From Actinomyces bowdenii (lineage in GTDB: Bacteria > Actinomycetota > Actinomycetes > Actinomycetales > Actinomycetaceae): a DNA stretch of 64,000 bases. Numbering within the stretch: position 1 is the first letter of the stretch; each line of letters starts with the position of its first letter. Position numbers and translations under genes: made by a program. Below the pieces are notes generated by a model. That model did not search any database, was not told the DNA's origin, and saw nothing but the letters and a program-made list of their open reading frames with translations. Shown here in pieces: positions 47,199-56,592 of the stretch. The stretch is from positions 1 to 64,000 of the forward strand of contig NZ_JAGFOU010000019.1 in NCBI RefSeq assembly GCF_017592395.1, read 5' to 3'.

Positions 47199-49520
47199 AT
47201 GTTCGAAAGCGGCGTGCTGACCCGGCCCTCCACCGCGCTTCATACGGTGGAGGAGCGCACTGTGCGCCTCCTGGAGCGCTGGGATGAGCCGGAGGAGGCC
47301 TGCGAGCGGATCGCCGCTATGGCCCCCGGCGCCGCCCTGGCGGCACTGATCGAGGAGCTCCTCTCGCCACTGCTCGTCCCCGCTGCGAGTCCTGCTGGTC
47401 CCGTGGACTCCTGCGACGGCGTCGTCGACCTTGCTGCGGGCCTTCCTGTGGGCCCTGCCGCCGTGAGCCTGGAGCCCGAGGCGGGGATCGCGGAGCAGGC
47501 CGCGGATCTCGCGGTCCTGCCGCCGGAGATGATCCAGGGCACCGGGCTGCTGGCACTGGGGGCTGAGGGGCTCAGCGAGCTGGTCGCCGCATGCCACCGC
47601 CTGGGATCGTGGGCCGCGTGGGCCGAGTCGATGGCGGCCGCCTGCCTGGCCCAGACTCCCGAGTTCCGCACCGGCCCGGCGCCCTGGGGGCCGGAGGGGG
47701 CGGTGCCGCGCTTCGTGACCCCGGAGGAGAGCCGCTTCACCACCTCCAGCGAGATCGCCTGCCGCCTGGGCATCTCCCGCACGTGCGCGGCCCGCATCCT
47801 TGAGCGCGGGGAGGCGCTGATGAACCCGCTGCTGGGGCCCACCGAGGCCCTGCACCGGTCCGGGCTGCTGGACGGGGCCAAGGCCGCCCTCGTCGTCGGA
47901 CGGCTCGACGGCGCTGCGGCCCACACGGCGCTGGCCATCCAGGATGAGGTCCTGCCCCGGGCCCCGCGCCGCACCCACGCCCAGCTCGCCCGGGATCTTG
48001 ACCGTGCCCTGGTGGCCCACGACCCCGAAGGCGCGAGCCGGCGACGCCGGTGCAACGTGCGCGCCAGGCACGTGAGCCGCCCGCGCCCCGCAGGCGAGGG
48101 CGTGTGCCGGATGACCCTCCTCATGCCCACCCTGGACGCCTTCCTGCTGGACGCCACCCTCGATGCCATCGCCGCCTCCGCCCGAGCCGCGGGCGATGGC
48201 AGGACCCCCGCCCAGCTGCGCGCCGACGCGCTGACCGCCATGACGCTCACCACGCTGCGCACCAGTCAGAACGCGGCCTGCGCGCCCGGAGGCCTAGAGC
48301 CGCAGGCCGGACCAGCGCGGCCCGGAAGGCCGGAGCCGCCGGGGACGGCGAAGCATCCTGAAAGACCAGCGCCGCCCGGGGAGGAGGCAAGGGTGCAGGG
48401 GCGCCTCAGGGGAGGGGAGCAGGATCGGGCCGGAGCGCCGGAGCACCTCGGCGCGGCTGCCGGCATGCCGCTCGCCGATGCCCTCTGCCCGGTCCCCGAC
48501 GCCCATCCCGCCCCCGGACGCTTCCCCATGCCCGACGGTGTCCCGCTGGAGGGGCTGCTGGTCTCACTGAGCGGCCTCATGAGCTCCACGAGCCCATGGT
48601 GGATGCCCTCAGGGGAGCAGGCCCTCCACCTCCCACCGGGATTGCAGGTCCGCGTGGACGTCACCGTCCCCCTCGATCACCTCCTGCCCGACGCCGGTGC
48701 CGATCCCGGTGCCCATTCCGGCGCCGGCACCGATGCTGATCCCACTGCTGACCCCACTGCCACCAGTGGCGTCCCGAGCAGTGCTGCCGCACCCGTGGCT
48801 GCGCCTGTCGCCGAGGTCGTCATCGGCTCGCGCCGCTCACCGATCCCCGCCCGCGTCGCCCGGGCCCTGGCCGCCGGGGGCACCTGGAGGCGCCTGGTCA
48901 CCGATCCTCTCACCGGTGCGGTACTGGATGCGGGTCGCAGGCGCTACCGCCCCGCCCAGGACCTGGCCGAGCGCGTCCGTCTGCGCGACCGGTCCTGCAC
49001 CCACCCCGGCTGCGAGGTCCCCGCCCGGCGCTGCGACCTCGACCACATCACGCCCTGGAGCGCGGGCGGGACGACCTCCATGGACAACCTCACCGCCCTC
49101 TGCGAGGCCCACCACCGCCTCAAGCACACCCCCGGCTGGTCGCTGAGCCGCGCACCCGAGGGCGCCCTGACCTGGCGCACCCCCACCGGCGCCCGCTACC
49201 GCCGGCAGGCCGACGGAACGATCCGCCTCCTGCCCCGGCGCCTCGGGCCCCACTCCCACCAGCACCAGGGCGCAGCAGTGCCCGCCCCGCTCAGCCAGGA
49301 GATCACCGCCCCACTCCTGGAGCGCCTCGAGCGTGGACTCGCCAGCACCCACCCCGCCCAGGCCCCCACCGCAACGGCCGGCCTCGACCGCGTCGCCATC
49401 CTGGAGACCCGTGGCCCGGGCCCCGGCCAGCGCGCCGGCGCCTTCGAGACCGCCGACTACCCGCCCGCCGCCCATCTCCTGGGCCTGGCACCCCTGCTCG
49501 ACGCCGCCCCGCCCTTCTGA
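47199..49520 (+). CDS. DUF222 domain HNH endonuclease family protein
   Basis: The 773-residue protein has the DUF222 region in its N-terminal half (about 60-390). A variable Pro/Gly/Arg-rich insert (about 365-450) follows, and the HNH nuclease motif lies near 597-640: CTHPGCEVPARRCDLDHI, then NLTALCEAHHRLKH. This is the 13E12-like family, present in many copies in actinobacterial genomes; the role is unknown and most members show no mobility. It starts without a leader and ends 28 nt before dnaE2, so the two are likely co-transcribed. Confidence 0.88.
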   Translation: MFESGVLTRPSTALHTVEERTVRLLERWDEPEEACERIAAMAPGAALAALIEELLSPLLVPAASPAGPVDSCDGVVDLAAGLPVGPAAVSLEPEAGIAEQAADLAVLPPEMIQGTGLLALGAEGLSELVAACHRLGSWAAWAESMAAACLAQTPEFRTGPAPWGPEGAVPRFVTPEESRFTTSSEIACRLGISRTCAARILERGEALMNPLLGPTEALHRSGLLDGAKAALVVGRLDGAAAHTALAIQDEVLPRAPRRTHAQLARDLDRALVAHDPEGASRRRRCNVRARHVSRPRPAGEGVCRMTLLMPTLDAFLLDATLDAIAASARAAGDGRTPAQLRADALTAMTLTTLRTSQNAACAPGGLEPQAGPARPGRPEPPGTAKHPERPAPPGEEARVQGRLRGGEQDRAGAPEHLGAAAGMPLADALCPVPDAHPAPGRFPMPDGVPLEGLLVSLSGLMSSTSPWWMPSGEQALHLPPGLQVRVDVTVPLDHLLPDAGADPGAHSGAGTDADPTADPTATSGVPSSAAAPVAAPVAEVVIGSRRSPIPARVARALAAGGTWRRLVTDPLTGAVLDAGRRRYRPAQDLAERVRLRDRSCTHPGCEVPARRCDLDHITPWSAGGTTSMDNLTALCEAHHRLKHTPGWSLSRAPEGALTWRTPTGARYRRQADGTIRLLPRRLGPHSHQHQGAAVPAPLSQEITAPLLERLERGLASTHPAQAPTATAGLDRVAILETRGPGPGQRAGAFETADYPPAAHLLGLAPLLDAAPPF

Positions 49521-49548
49521 GGGCGCCCCGACCCCTCTCAGGCCCCGC

Positions 49549-52500
49549 ATGCCCAGTCCCCACCGCTACGCCGAGCTCCACGCCCACTCCGCCTACTCCT
49601 TCCTCGACGGCGCCAACGAGCCCGAGGACCTGGCCGCCGCCGCCGTCGAGCTCGGCCTGGAGGCCCTGGCCCTGACCGACCACAACGGCATGCCCGGCAT
49701 CGTCAAGCACGCCCAGGCCGGGCGAGCCCACGGCCTGCCCACCGCGCACGGCACCGAGCTGACCCTGGCCGACGGCTCCCATCTGCCCGTCCTGGCGCGC
49801 AGCCCGCACGGATACCGCCGCCTGGTCTCCGCCATCTCCGAGCACAACCTCCGTGCGGGCCACGGCCAGGAGCCCGTTCATGACCCGGCTGACCTCGCCC
49901 CCGCCCTGGAGGGGACCTGCCTCATCCTCACCGGCACCGCCAACGGCCCCCTGCGCCGAGCCCTGGGCGACCCCCGCCGCCCTGGGACCTGGGACCTGGA
50001 GGCAGCCGACGCCTGCCTGGGGCGCCTGGCCGAGCTCTTCGGCGCACCGGACCGCGGTGCCGCCCGGCCCGTGGCCCCGGCCGGGGCACAGGGGCTCGGG
50101 ACCCCGCAACCGCGGGAGCAGGGCGCCGGCGCCGGGCTCGCCGTCGAGCTCACCCTCACCGGAGGCCCCGCCGATGCCGCCCTCACCGAGGCGCTCAGCC
50201 GCCTGGCCGCCGCCCACCGCCTGCCCCTGGTCGCCACCGGCGCCGTGCGCTGCGCCCGCCCCCGGGACGCCCGCCTGGCCGATGTCCTGACCGCCACCCG
50301 CCTGGTCACCGACCTGGACGGGGCACGGGGCCATCTGCCCGCCATCGGCCGCTGGCTGCGCAGCCCCGAGGACATGCTCCGCCTCCACCGGCGCGCCCCG
50401 CACGCCGTGCTCACCGCCGCCCGGATCGGCTCCGAGATCGCCTTCGACCTGTCCCTCATCGCCCCCGACCTGCCCGCCATCGAGGTCCCGCCCGGGCACA
50501 CCCCCGCCACCTGGCTGCGCGAGCTCACCCACCGCGGCGCCCTCCAGCGCTACGGGACCCCCGAGCAGGACCCCCGCGCCTGGGAGGCCCTGGGACATGA
50601 GCTCGACGTCATCGAGCAGCTCGGCTTCCCCGGCTACTTCCTCATCGTCCACGCCATCGTCGAGTACTGCGAGCGGGCCGCCATCCTGTGCCAGGGAAGG
50701 GGCTCGGCCGCGAACTCCGCCGTCTGCTACGCCCTGGGCATCACCGCCGTGGACGCGGTGCGCCACCGCATGCTCTTCGAGCGCTTCCTGTCCCCGGGGC
50801 GCGCCGGCTACCCGGACATCGACCTGGACATCGAGGCCTGCCGGCGCGAGGAGGTCATCCAGCACGTCTACTCCCGCTACGGGCGCCGCTGCGCCGCCCA
50901 GGTCGCCAATGTCATCTCCTACCGCCCCCGCTCCGCCGTGCGCGACGCCGCCCGAGCCCTGGGCCACCCCGCCGGCCTCCAGGACGCCTGGGCCTCGCAG
51001 ATGGACCGCTGGTCCTCACTGCGACCCGACGACGGCGCCCCCGCGGGCCCGGGATCGGCGGCCGCGCCGGGGCGCCGGGGCGAGGAGGTGCCCGCCCAGG
51101 TCATCGATATCGCCGAGAGGCTGCTGCGCCTGCCCCGGCACCTGAGCATCCACTCCGGGGGGATGGTCCTGTGCGACCGCCCCGTCACCGAGGTCTGCCC
51201 CGTGCGCTGGGCGGCCATGCCGGGGCGCTCGGTCCTGCAATGGGACAAGGACGACTGCGCCGCCGCCGGCCTGGTCAAGTTCGACCTGCTGGGACTGGGG
51301 GCCCTGACCGCGCTCCGGCTGGCCTTCGACGGCCTGGCCCGTCGCGGTCAGACCGTTCCCGACCAGCCGCCTGCGGCCGGGGGCCGGGCGCGGCCGCCCG
51401 GTCAGCCGGCCGCGGGCGCACTGCGCCCCGCCCAGGTCGGCAGGTCCTGGGGGCTGCACACCCTGCCCGAGGACGATCCGGCCGTCTACCGCCTGCTGTG
51501 CGCCGCGGACACGGTGGGGGTCTTCCAGGTGGAGTCGCGCGCCCAGATGGCGACCCTGCCGCGGCTGCGGCCCCAGGAGTTCTACGACATCGTCGTCGAG
51601 GTGGCCCTCATCCGCCCCGGCCCCATCCAGGGCGAGGCCGTCAGCCCCTACATCCGCCGCCGGCAGGGGCGGGAGGAGATCACCTACCTGCACGACTCGC
51701 TCGAACCGGCCCTGGCCAAGACCCTGGGAGTGCCCCTCTTCCAGGAGCAGCTCATGCAGATCGCCGTGGACGCCGCCGGCTTCAGCCCCGCCGAGGCCGA
51801 CTCCCTGCGCCAGGCCATGGGGGCCAAGCGCTCCGCCGAGCGCATGGAGGCCCTCCACGAGCGCTTCGTGGAGGGGATGGTGCGCCTCCAGGGCGCCCCG
51901 CGTCACATCGCCGAGACGGTCTTCGACAAGCTGCGGGCCTTCGCCGACTTCGGCTTCCCCGAGTCCCACGCCTTCTCCTTCGCCTACCTCGTCTACGCCG
52001 CGGCCTGGCTCAAGGCCCGCAAGCCCGAGGACTTCTACGCCGGGGTGCTGGCCGCCCAGCCCATGGGCTTCTGGTCGCCCCAGAGCCTGGTGGCCGACGC
52101 CCGCCGCCACGGCGTGCGCGTCCTGGCCGCCGACGTCGGGTCCTCCCAGGCCCAGGCCGTGGTCGAGCAGCGCCCCGCCAGGCAGGAGTCGGGCGACGCC
52201 GGGCCGGGCAGCGACAAGGAGTGGGCGCCGGTCCGCTCCTCGCCCCACGCCCCCACCCACCTGGATGTCCATGAGGACCTGGCGGTGCGCCTGGGCCTGT
52301 CCCCCATCAGGGGCATCGGCCAGGACACCGCCCGGGCCATCGTGGCCGAGCGCGGGCGGGGCCCCTACCGGGACCTGGCCGACCTCGCCCGCAGGCTCCC
52401 GCTGAGCCGATCCCAGCTCGAATCCCTGGCGGCCGCCGGCGCGCTGCGGAGCCTGGGGGTGGGCCGGCGCGAGGCCCTGTGGGCGGCCGGCCCCCTCGCC

Positions 52501-53043
52501 CAGGAGCACGGGGGCGGCGGGCGGCACGGAGGCAGCGGGCACCGAGGCCCCCGGGGACGGCGCCAGCCGACCCTGCCGGGAACCGCCGTCGGCACGACCG
52601 CGCCGCCGCTGCCCGGGATGGACGACTGGTCCCGGATGGTCGCCGACCTGCGCCTGACGGGCGTGTCCACCCAGGGCTGCCCCATCGGCCTGCTGCGCGA
52701 GGATCTGAGCCGGGCGGGCATCCTCACCACCGCGCAGGTGCGCGCCCAGGACGACGGCGCACGGGTGCGGGTGGCGGGCGCGGTCACCCACCGCCAGCGC
52801 CCCCACACGGCCAGCGGGCTGATCTTCCTCAACCTGGAGGATGAGACGGGGCTGCTCAATGTGGTGTGCTCGGCCGGCATGTGGAAGCGGTACCGGGCCG
52901 TGGGGCGGCGTGCCGCCGCCCTCATCGTGCGCGGGGTCGTGGAGCAGTCGGAGCAGCCATCACCCGGCGTCACGGCCCTGCGCGCCGAGCGCCTGGAGGC
53001 ACTCGAGGGCGCCGCCCCCACCCGGAGCCGGGACTGGCAGTGA
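49549..53043 (+). CDS. dnaE2: Error-prone DNA polymerase III alpha subunit
   Basis: The 1164-residue translesion polymerase works with ImuA' and ImuB. It has an N-terminal PHP domain (ELHAHSAYSFLDG at 8-20) and polymerase palm acidic residues in YPDIDLDIEACRREEVI near 420. QWDKDDCAAAGLVKFDLLGLG near 565, IRPGPIQGEAVSPYIRRR and helix-hairpin-helix and OB-fold segments at the C-terminus (about 1065-1130) follow. It lacks the exonuclease domain and is close in size to known DnaE2. The start ATG 49549 is the conserved one although no clear ribosome site is visible. It is separated by 5.6 kb from imuB, unlike the usual single operon. Confidence 0.94.
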   Translation: MPSPHRYAELHAHSAYSFLDGANEPEDLAAAAVELGLEALALTDHNGMPGIVKHAQAGRAHGLPTAHGTELTLADGSHLPVLARSPHGYRRLVSAISEHNLRAGHGQEPVHDPADLAPALEGTCLILTGTANGPLRRALGDPRRPGTWDLEAADACLGRLAELFGAPDRGAARPVAPAGAQGLGTPQPREQGAGAGLAVELTLTGGPADAALTEALSRLAAAHRLPLVATGAVRCARPRDARLADVLTATRLVTDLDGARGHLPAIGRWLRSPEDMLRLHRRAPHAVLTAARIGSEIAFDLSLIAPDLPAIEVPPGHTPATWLRELTHRGALQRYGTPEQDPRAWEALGHELDVIEQLGFPGYFLIVHAIVEYCERAAILCQGRGSAANSAVCYALGITAVDAVRHRMLFERFLSPGRAGYPDIDLDIEACRREEVIQHVYSRYGRRCAAQVANVISYRPRSAVRDAARALGHPAGLQDAWASQMDRWSSLRPDDGAPAGPGSAAAPGRRGEEVPAQVIDIAERLLRLPRHLSIHSGGMVLCDRPVTEVCPVRWAAMPGRSVLQWDKDDCAAAGLVKFDLLGLGALTALRLAFDGLARRGQTVPDQPPAAGGRARPPGQPAAGALRPAQVGRSWGLHTLPEDDPAVYRLLCAADTVGVFQVESRAQMATLPRLRPQEFYDIVVEVALIRPGPIQGEAVSPYIRRRQGREEITYLHDSLEPALAKTLGVPLFQEQLMQIAVDAAGFSPAEADSLRQAMGAKRSAERMEALHERFVEGMVRLQGAPRHIAETVFDKLRAFADFGFPESHAFSFAYLVYAAAWLKARKPEDFYAGVLAAQPMGFWSPQSLVADARRHGVRVLAADVGSSQAQAVVEQRPARQESGDAGPGSDKEWAPVRSSPHAPTHLDVHEDLAVRLGLSPIRGIGQDTARAIVAERGRGPYRDLADLARRLPLSRSQLESLAAAGALRSLGVGRREALWAAGPLAQEHGGGGRHGGSGHRGPRGRRQPTLPGTAVGTTAPPLPGMDDWSRMVADLRLTGVSTQGCPIGLLREDLSRAGILTTAQVRAQDDGARVRVAGAVTHRQRPHTASGLIFLNLEDETGLLNVVCSAGMWKRYRAVGRRAAALIVRGVVEQSEQPSPGVTALRAERLEALEGAAPTRSRDWQ

Positions 53044-53059
53044 GGGCCGGGCCGCGGCG

Positions 53060-53083
53060 CCGGGCCACCGGCTCGGGGCCCGG
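53060..53083. terminator. Hairpin between dnaE2 and AI-2E gene
   Basis: CCGGGCC (53060-53066) pairs with GGCCCGG (53077-53083) around a 10-nt loop, with some outer pairs around a bulge, between convergent genes. Confidence 0.45.
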
Positions 53084-53087
53084 CCGC

Positions 53088-54581
53088 TCAGGACCCCCGC
53101 GAGGAGTAGGCGGGCAGCTCCCCGACCACGGGGGCGTCCCTGACGTGCAGCTCGGAGTAGACCGACCACACCACGCCGATGATGGGCACGGCGATGATCG
53201 CGCCCAGCAGGCCGGCCGCGTAGGTGCCCACGGCCACGCCGATGATGACCACCACCGGGTGCAGGGAGACCTGGCGGCCCATGATGAGGGGCTGGAGGAT
53301 ATGGCCCTCGATCTGACCGATCCCGGCCACGCCCAGGCACACCACGATCATGGTGACGAAGCCGTCGGAGGCCAGCGCCACCACCATGGCGATGATCATG
53401 GCCGCGGGCGCCCCCACGATCGGGATGAAGGCGCCGATGAAGACCAGGACCGCCAGGGGCGCGGCCAGGGGGATGCCCACCAGCTGCAGGAAGATGCCCG
53501 CCATGATCCCGTCGGTCAGGGCCACGATGACCGTGCCCCGGGCGTAGCCGGCGAAGGTGTACCAGCCGGCCCCCGCGGCGCGGTGGACGGATTCGCGCAT
53601 GTGTGCGGGCAGCTCGTCGAGGAACCAGCGCCACATCCTGCCCCCGGAGGCCAGGAAGAAGATCGTGGAGAAGATCGCCAGCGCCAGGACGGCGAAGACA
53701 TCCACCAGGCCACTGGCATTGGACAGGATCTCGGTGGCCAGGTGCGGGGCGTTGGACTGGACGTAGTCCTGGCCCTGGCGCACCAGGGCCTGGAACTGGG
53801 CGGTCAGCTCCTGCTGGGTCAGGTGCACCGGCAGGGGCCCGTGCTCCACGAAGTCCACGATCGTGTCCAGGCCGTCGCTGAACTGCGTGGCCAGGGAGCT
53901 CCACTGGCTGGTCACCGAGGCCACGACGTAGGTGAGCAGGCCGGCGATGCCGGCCAGCGTCGTCAGCAGTGCCAGGAAGGTCGCCGGGTAGCGGGGCATG
54001 ATCCGGGCGAAGAGGCTGACCAGGGGCTGGAGGATGGAGGTCAGGACCAGGGCCATGAACACCCCGATGAACACGGGGATGATCATGGAGGTGGCGAGGA
54101 CGACCAGGGCGATCATGATGATGATGCCCAGGCCCAGCCATGCCCCCAGGCCCCCGCGCACCAGCCAGGAGGGCAGGGAGTCCAGGGCGGTGGAGCGGGT
54201 GGTGACCACCGAGGGCATGCCGGGGGCGTCCTGCTCCGCGCCCGCGGCGGGCCCCGGTGGCGCTGTCGGGGCCCCGGGCCTGCCGGGCGCTGGCGCGGTG
54301 GCGGTCACGGGGCCGGTGCCGCCGCGCATCGTGGCGCGCCGGCGCTCCTCGGCCCGCTCCAGGGTGCGGCGCCAGGCCGAATGCACCCTCCTGGGCCAGG
54401 CCAGGGGGCGGGAGGATGGGGCGGCGCCACGAGCCGGCTCGCCCGACCGACTGCCCCCGTCCTCCTCCGCCCGCTCCTGTGCGCGTGCCTCCGCCTGCTC
54501 CCCGGGCTCATCCCGGGTGGCAGGCTCCTCCTCGTCCTTCTTCTCGTCCTTCTCGGTGGGCGGATCGTGGTGCTCGGACAC
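53088..54581 (-). CDS. AI-2E family transporter
   Basis: The 497-residue membrane protein has an unusual first 130 residues: charged at first (Glu/Lys/Asp/Arg) and then Pro/Ala/Gly-rich, presumably cytoplasmic. About eight helices follow in the AI-2E/PerM pattern (IPVFIGVFMALVLTSILQPL, then FIGAFIPIVGAPAAM and GHILQPLIMGRQVSLHP). The family includes proposed AI-2 exporters and Na+/H+ antiporters; which applies is unknown. The start codon is GTG 54581. It is divergent from the mutarotase gene with a 64-nt gap. Confidence 0.9.
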   Translation of the reverse strand: MSEHHDPPTEKDEKKDEEEPATRDEPGEQAEARAQERAEEDGGSRSGEPARGAAPSSRPLAWPRRVHSAWRRTLERAEERRRATMRGGTGPVTATAPAPGRPGAPTAPPGPAAGAEQDAPGMPSVVTTRSTALDSLPSWLVRGGLGAWLGLGIIIMIALVVLATSMIIPVFIGVFMALVLTSILQPLVSLFARIMPRYPATFLALLTTLAGIAGLLTYVVASVTSQWSSLATQFSDGLDTIVDFVEHGPLPVHLTQQELTAQFQALVRQGQDYVQSNAPHLATEILSNASGLVDVFAVLALAIFSTIFFLASGGRMWRWFLDELPAHMRESVHRAAGAGWYTFAGYARGTVIVALTDGIMAGIFLQLVGIPLAAPLAVLVFIGAFIPIVGAPAAMIIAMVVALASDGFVTMIVVCLGVAGIGQIEGHILQPLIMGRQVSLHPVVVIIGVAVGTYAAGLLGAIIAVPIIGVVWSVYSELHVRDAPVVGELPAYSSRGS

Positions 54582-54633
54582 GTGTGCTCTTCTCTTGGCC
54601 GTGATGCCGCTGACGAAACGGCCCTCAGCCTAC

Positions 54634-54639
54634 TAGCGT
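54634..54639 (+). promoter_or_regulatory. -10 box TAGCGT of mutarotase gene, leaderless
   Basis: TAGCGT followed by 6 nt and ATG 54646. An overlapping TACTAG lies 3 nt upstream. Confidence 0.5.
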
Positions 54640-54645
54640 GAGGCC

Positions 54646-55527
54646 ATGATCAGTGGACCTTCATGCGACCCGGCGCTGAGGCTGCCGCCCTGCGCTGCGC
54701 TCACCCCCGGGCGGGGCGGGCAGCCCCGCCTGCTCATCGATGCTCCCGCCGGCTCGGCGGAGATCCACCTCCACGGGGCCACCGTGACCTCCTGGGCGCC
54801 CCGCGGCGGCAGGGAGGTCCTGTTCACCTCCCGCCAGGCGGTCTTCGACGGCGCCACGGCCATCCGCGGGGGCATCCCCCTGTGCCTGCCGGACTTCGGG
54901 GCGGGCATCGACGGCCGGGCGGTGGTCAAGCACGGCTGGGCCCGCACGGCCGCCTGGGCGCTGCGCTCGGTGGAGGCCACCCCCGACCAGGGGGTGCGCG
55001 CCCTGCTGAGCCTGAGCCATGACGGCCTGAGCCTGCTCTACAGCGTGGAGGTGGGCCGTCGTCTGGAGCTGACTCTGTCGGTTCGGGTCACCGGCTCCCA
55101 GGCGCGCACCGTGGAGGCGGCGCTGCACACCTACCTGTCCCTCCACGACGTCACGGTCACGCGGATCACGGGTCTGGAGGGCGCCGGCTACACCGACAAC
55201 CTGGCCCAGGACCCGGCTGCCGTCCAGGTCCAGGACGGGCCGGTGCGCATCAACGGTCCGGTGGACCGCATCTACGACTCCGCCGGCACCGTGGAGGTCA
55301 CCGACCCCGGGCATGGCCGGCGCATCATCGTCTCCAAGCGCCACGCGCCCTCCACGATCGTGTGGAACCCGTGGTCCACGCTCAGCGCCGGGCTGGCGGA
55401 CATGGCCAATGACGAGTTCCCCGCCATGGTGTGCGTCGAGAGCGCGGCGGTGCGTCAGCACGCGCCGCGCATCGCGCCGGGGCAGAGCTGGTCGATGCAG
55501 GCGCGCATCGAGGTCGAGCCGATGTGA
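54646..55527 (+). CDS. D-hexose-6-phosphate mutarotase
   Basis: This 293-residue aldose-1-epimerase family enzyme equilibrates alpha and beta anomers of glucose 6-phosphate or similar sugars. Motifs are HLHGATVTSWAP near 42-53, AIRGGIPLCLPDFG, KHGWARTAAW with the catalytic His, ALHTYLSLHD with a second His, and FPAMVCVESAA containing the catalytic Glu. Length fits the YeaD group. It is monocistronic. Confidence 0.92.
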   Translation: MISGPSCDPALRLPPCAALTPGRGGQPRLLIDAPAGSAEIHLHGATVTSWAPRGGREVLFTSRQAVFDGATAIRGGIPLCLPDFGAGIDGRAVVKHGWARTAAWALRSVEATPDQGVRALLSLSHDGLSLLYSVEVGRRLELTLSVRVTGSQARTVEAALHTYLSLHDVTVTRITGLEGAGYTDNLAQDPAAVQVQDGPVRINGPVDRIYDSAGTVEVTDPGHGRRIIVSKRHAPSTIVWNPWSTLSAGLADMANDEFPAMVCVESAAVRQHAPRIAPGQSWSMQARIEVEPM

Positions 55528-55573
55528 TGGCCCCGGCGGGGCCCAAGTGTGAGCGGAAGCACCGGCGGGCGGC

Positions 55574-55604
55574 TTGGTGGGCCCCGCCACGGACGTGCTA
55601 AGTT
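55574..55604 (+). promoter_or_regulatory. Candidate promoter of tRNA-Leu (TTGGTG-19-TAAGTT)
   Basis: TTGGTG (55574-55579) and TAAGTT (55599-55604) lie about 45 nt upstream of the tRNA. The 19-nt spacer is longer than ideal. Confidence 0.4.
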
Positions 55605-55650
55605 TCTCTGCGTCGCCCAGCGGGGATCCCCCTGCGTCGGGCGCAGGAGA

Positions 55651-55738
55651 GTCCGAGTGGCGGAATAGGTAGACGCGCTAGCTTGAGGTGCTAGTGCCTT
55701 ATTAAACGGGCGTGGGGGTTCAAGTCCCCCCTCGGACA
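55651..55738 (+). tRNA. tRNA-Leu (anticodon GAG)
   Basis: The 88-nt type II tRNA has a perfect 7-bp acceptor stem (GTCCGAG with CTCGGAC), a D arm with GGTAGAC and an anticodon stem CTAGC/GCTAG with loop TTGAGGT. A long variable arm is followed by a T arm GGGGGTTCAAGTCCCCC. Anticodon GAG reads CUC and CUU leucine codons. The discriminator is A. The 3' CCA is not encoded (the sequence continues CCG), so it must be added enzymatically. Confidence 0.97.
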
Positions 55739-55750
55739 CCGCGGATGAGT

Positions 55751-55791
55751 CCGGAGGGCCGGGCAGTTCTTGGAACTGCCCGGCCCTCCGG
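55751..55791. terminator. Strong 19-bp hairpin terminator after tRNA-Leu
   Basis: A perfect 19-bp stem (55751-55769 with 55773-55791) closes a 3-nt loop, probably larger in practice. It ends the tRNA transcript and may also end the convergent DUF805 gene. Confidence 0.85.
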
Positions 55792-55813
55792 CATGTCAGC
55801 CTGCTCTCGCTGC

Positions 55814-56470
55814 TCAGCTCCACTCGGGCCGGTAGAGATCCGGACGGGAGGGCATGCACAGCAGCACGAGAATGACAATGCTGCCGAAGGGGACGAAAGC
55901 CAGGAGGAGGAAGAGCCCGGACTTGCCGGTGTCGTGGAGGCGGCGCACGGCCACGGCTAGATACGGGATGAAGATCACCAGCATGAAGACGCAGAGGGCA
56001 ATGGTGAAAATGGCCAACCCCACTTCCGCTGCGGACTGCTCGGACTGCGGATCACTCGCGAGCACCGTCAGAATGCCGGTGAGAACACCGCCCAGCATGT
56101 AGATGGCCAAGGTGGCGAGCATCAGGAAGCCGTAGGCCCACCAGAACTCCGAGGGTGAGGCGTAGCCGCGGAACTGTGCGTAGCGGCGGAAGAAGCGCTT
56201 GACAGCCTCCACCGGGCCGACTCCCGGCATCGGGGCGGAATCCGGGGGAAGGGGGATCATGCCGACGGGGTAATAGCTGCCCGGGTACGGGTACGGGGAA
56301 GGCCCCATGGCCGGGTAGCCGCCCGGATAACCCGGGTGGGCGAAAGGACCCGGCCCGGTGCCGGCGGCATGGCCGGTCCCACCGTAGGTCCCGGCGGGGC
56401 TCGGCGAGGGGTAGAGCTGCGGGTGCCCCGGGGGCGCACTGGGCTCGTAGTCGGCGTAGGGCGAGGTCAT
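55814..56470 (-). CDS. DUF805 membrane protein, copy 2
   Basis: The 218-residue protein has a Pro/Tyr/Gly-rich cytoplasmic tail of about 85 residues. The DUF805 domain has three or four helices starting at RRYAQFRGYASPSEFWWAY and ending RRLHDTGKSGLFLLLAF, then PSRPDLYRPEWS. The domain is shared with the next gene upstream, with the last 15 residues identical. Function is unknown. Start ATG 56470 has GGAG 6 nt upstream. It lies 122 nt after the stop of its paralogue on the same strand. Confidence 0.88.
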   Translation of the reverse strand: MTSPYADYEPSAPPGHPQLYPSPSPAGTYGGTGHAAGTGPGPFAHPGYPGGYPAMGPSPYPYPGSYYPVGMIPLPPDSAPMPGVGPVEAVKRFFRRYAQFRGYASPSEFWWAYGFLMLATLAIYMLGGVLTGILTVLASDPQSEQSAAEVGLAIFTIALCVFMLVIFIPYLAVAVRRLHDTGKSGLFLLLAFVPFGSIVILVLLCMPSRPDLYRPEWS

Positions 56471-56592
56471 GAGGGGCTCCGTTCCGGTGGGAGGCGGGGA
56501 CATGGGTGGGAGAAGGACCGGGGCGGGCAGCGCGCACTGGTCGCGTGCTGCCCGCCCCCATGGCCCAGGATGAGCGGAGTCCGCGGATCAGA

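Noticed and set aside
47199-49520. DUF222-HNH gene as part of a mobile element or intron
   Set aside because: No flanking inverted or direct repeats, no recombinase and no intron structure; the family is commonly chromosomal in actinobacteria.
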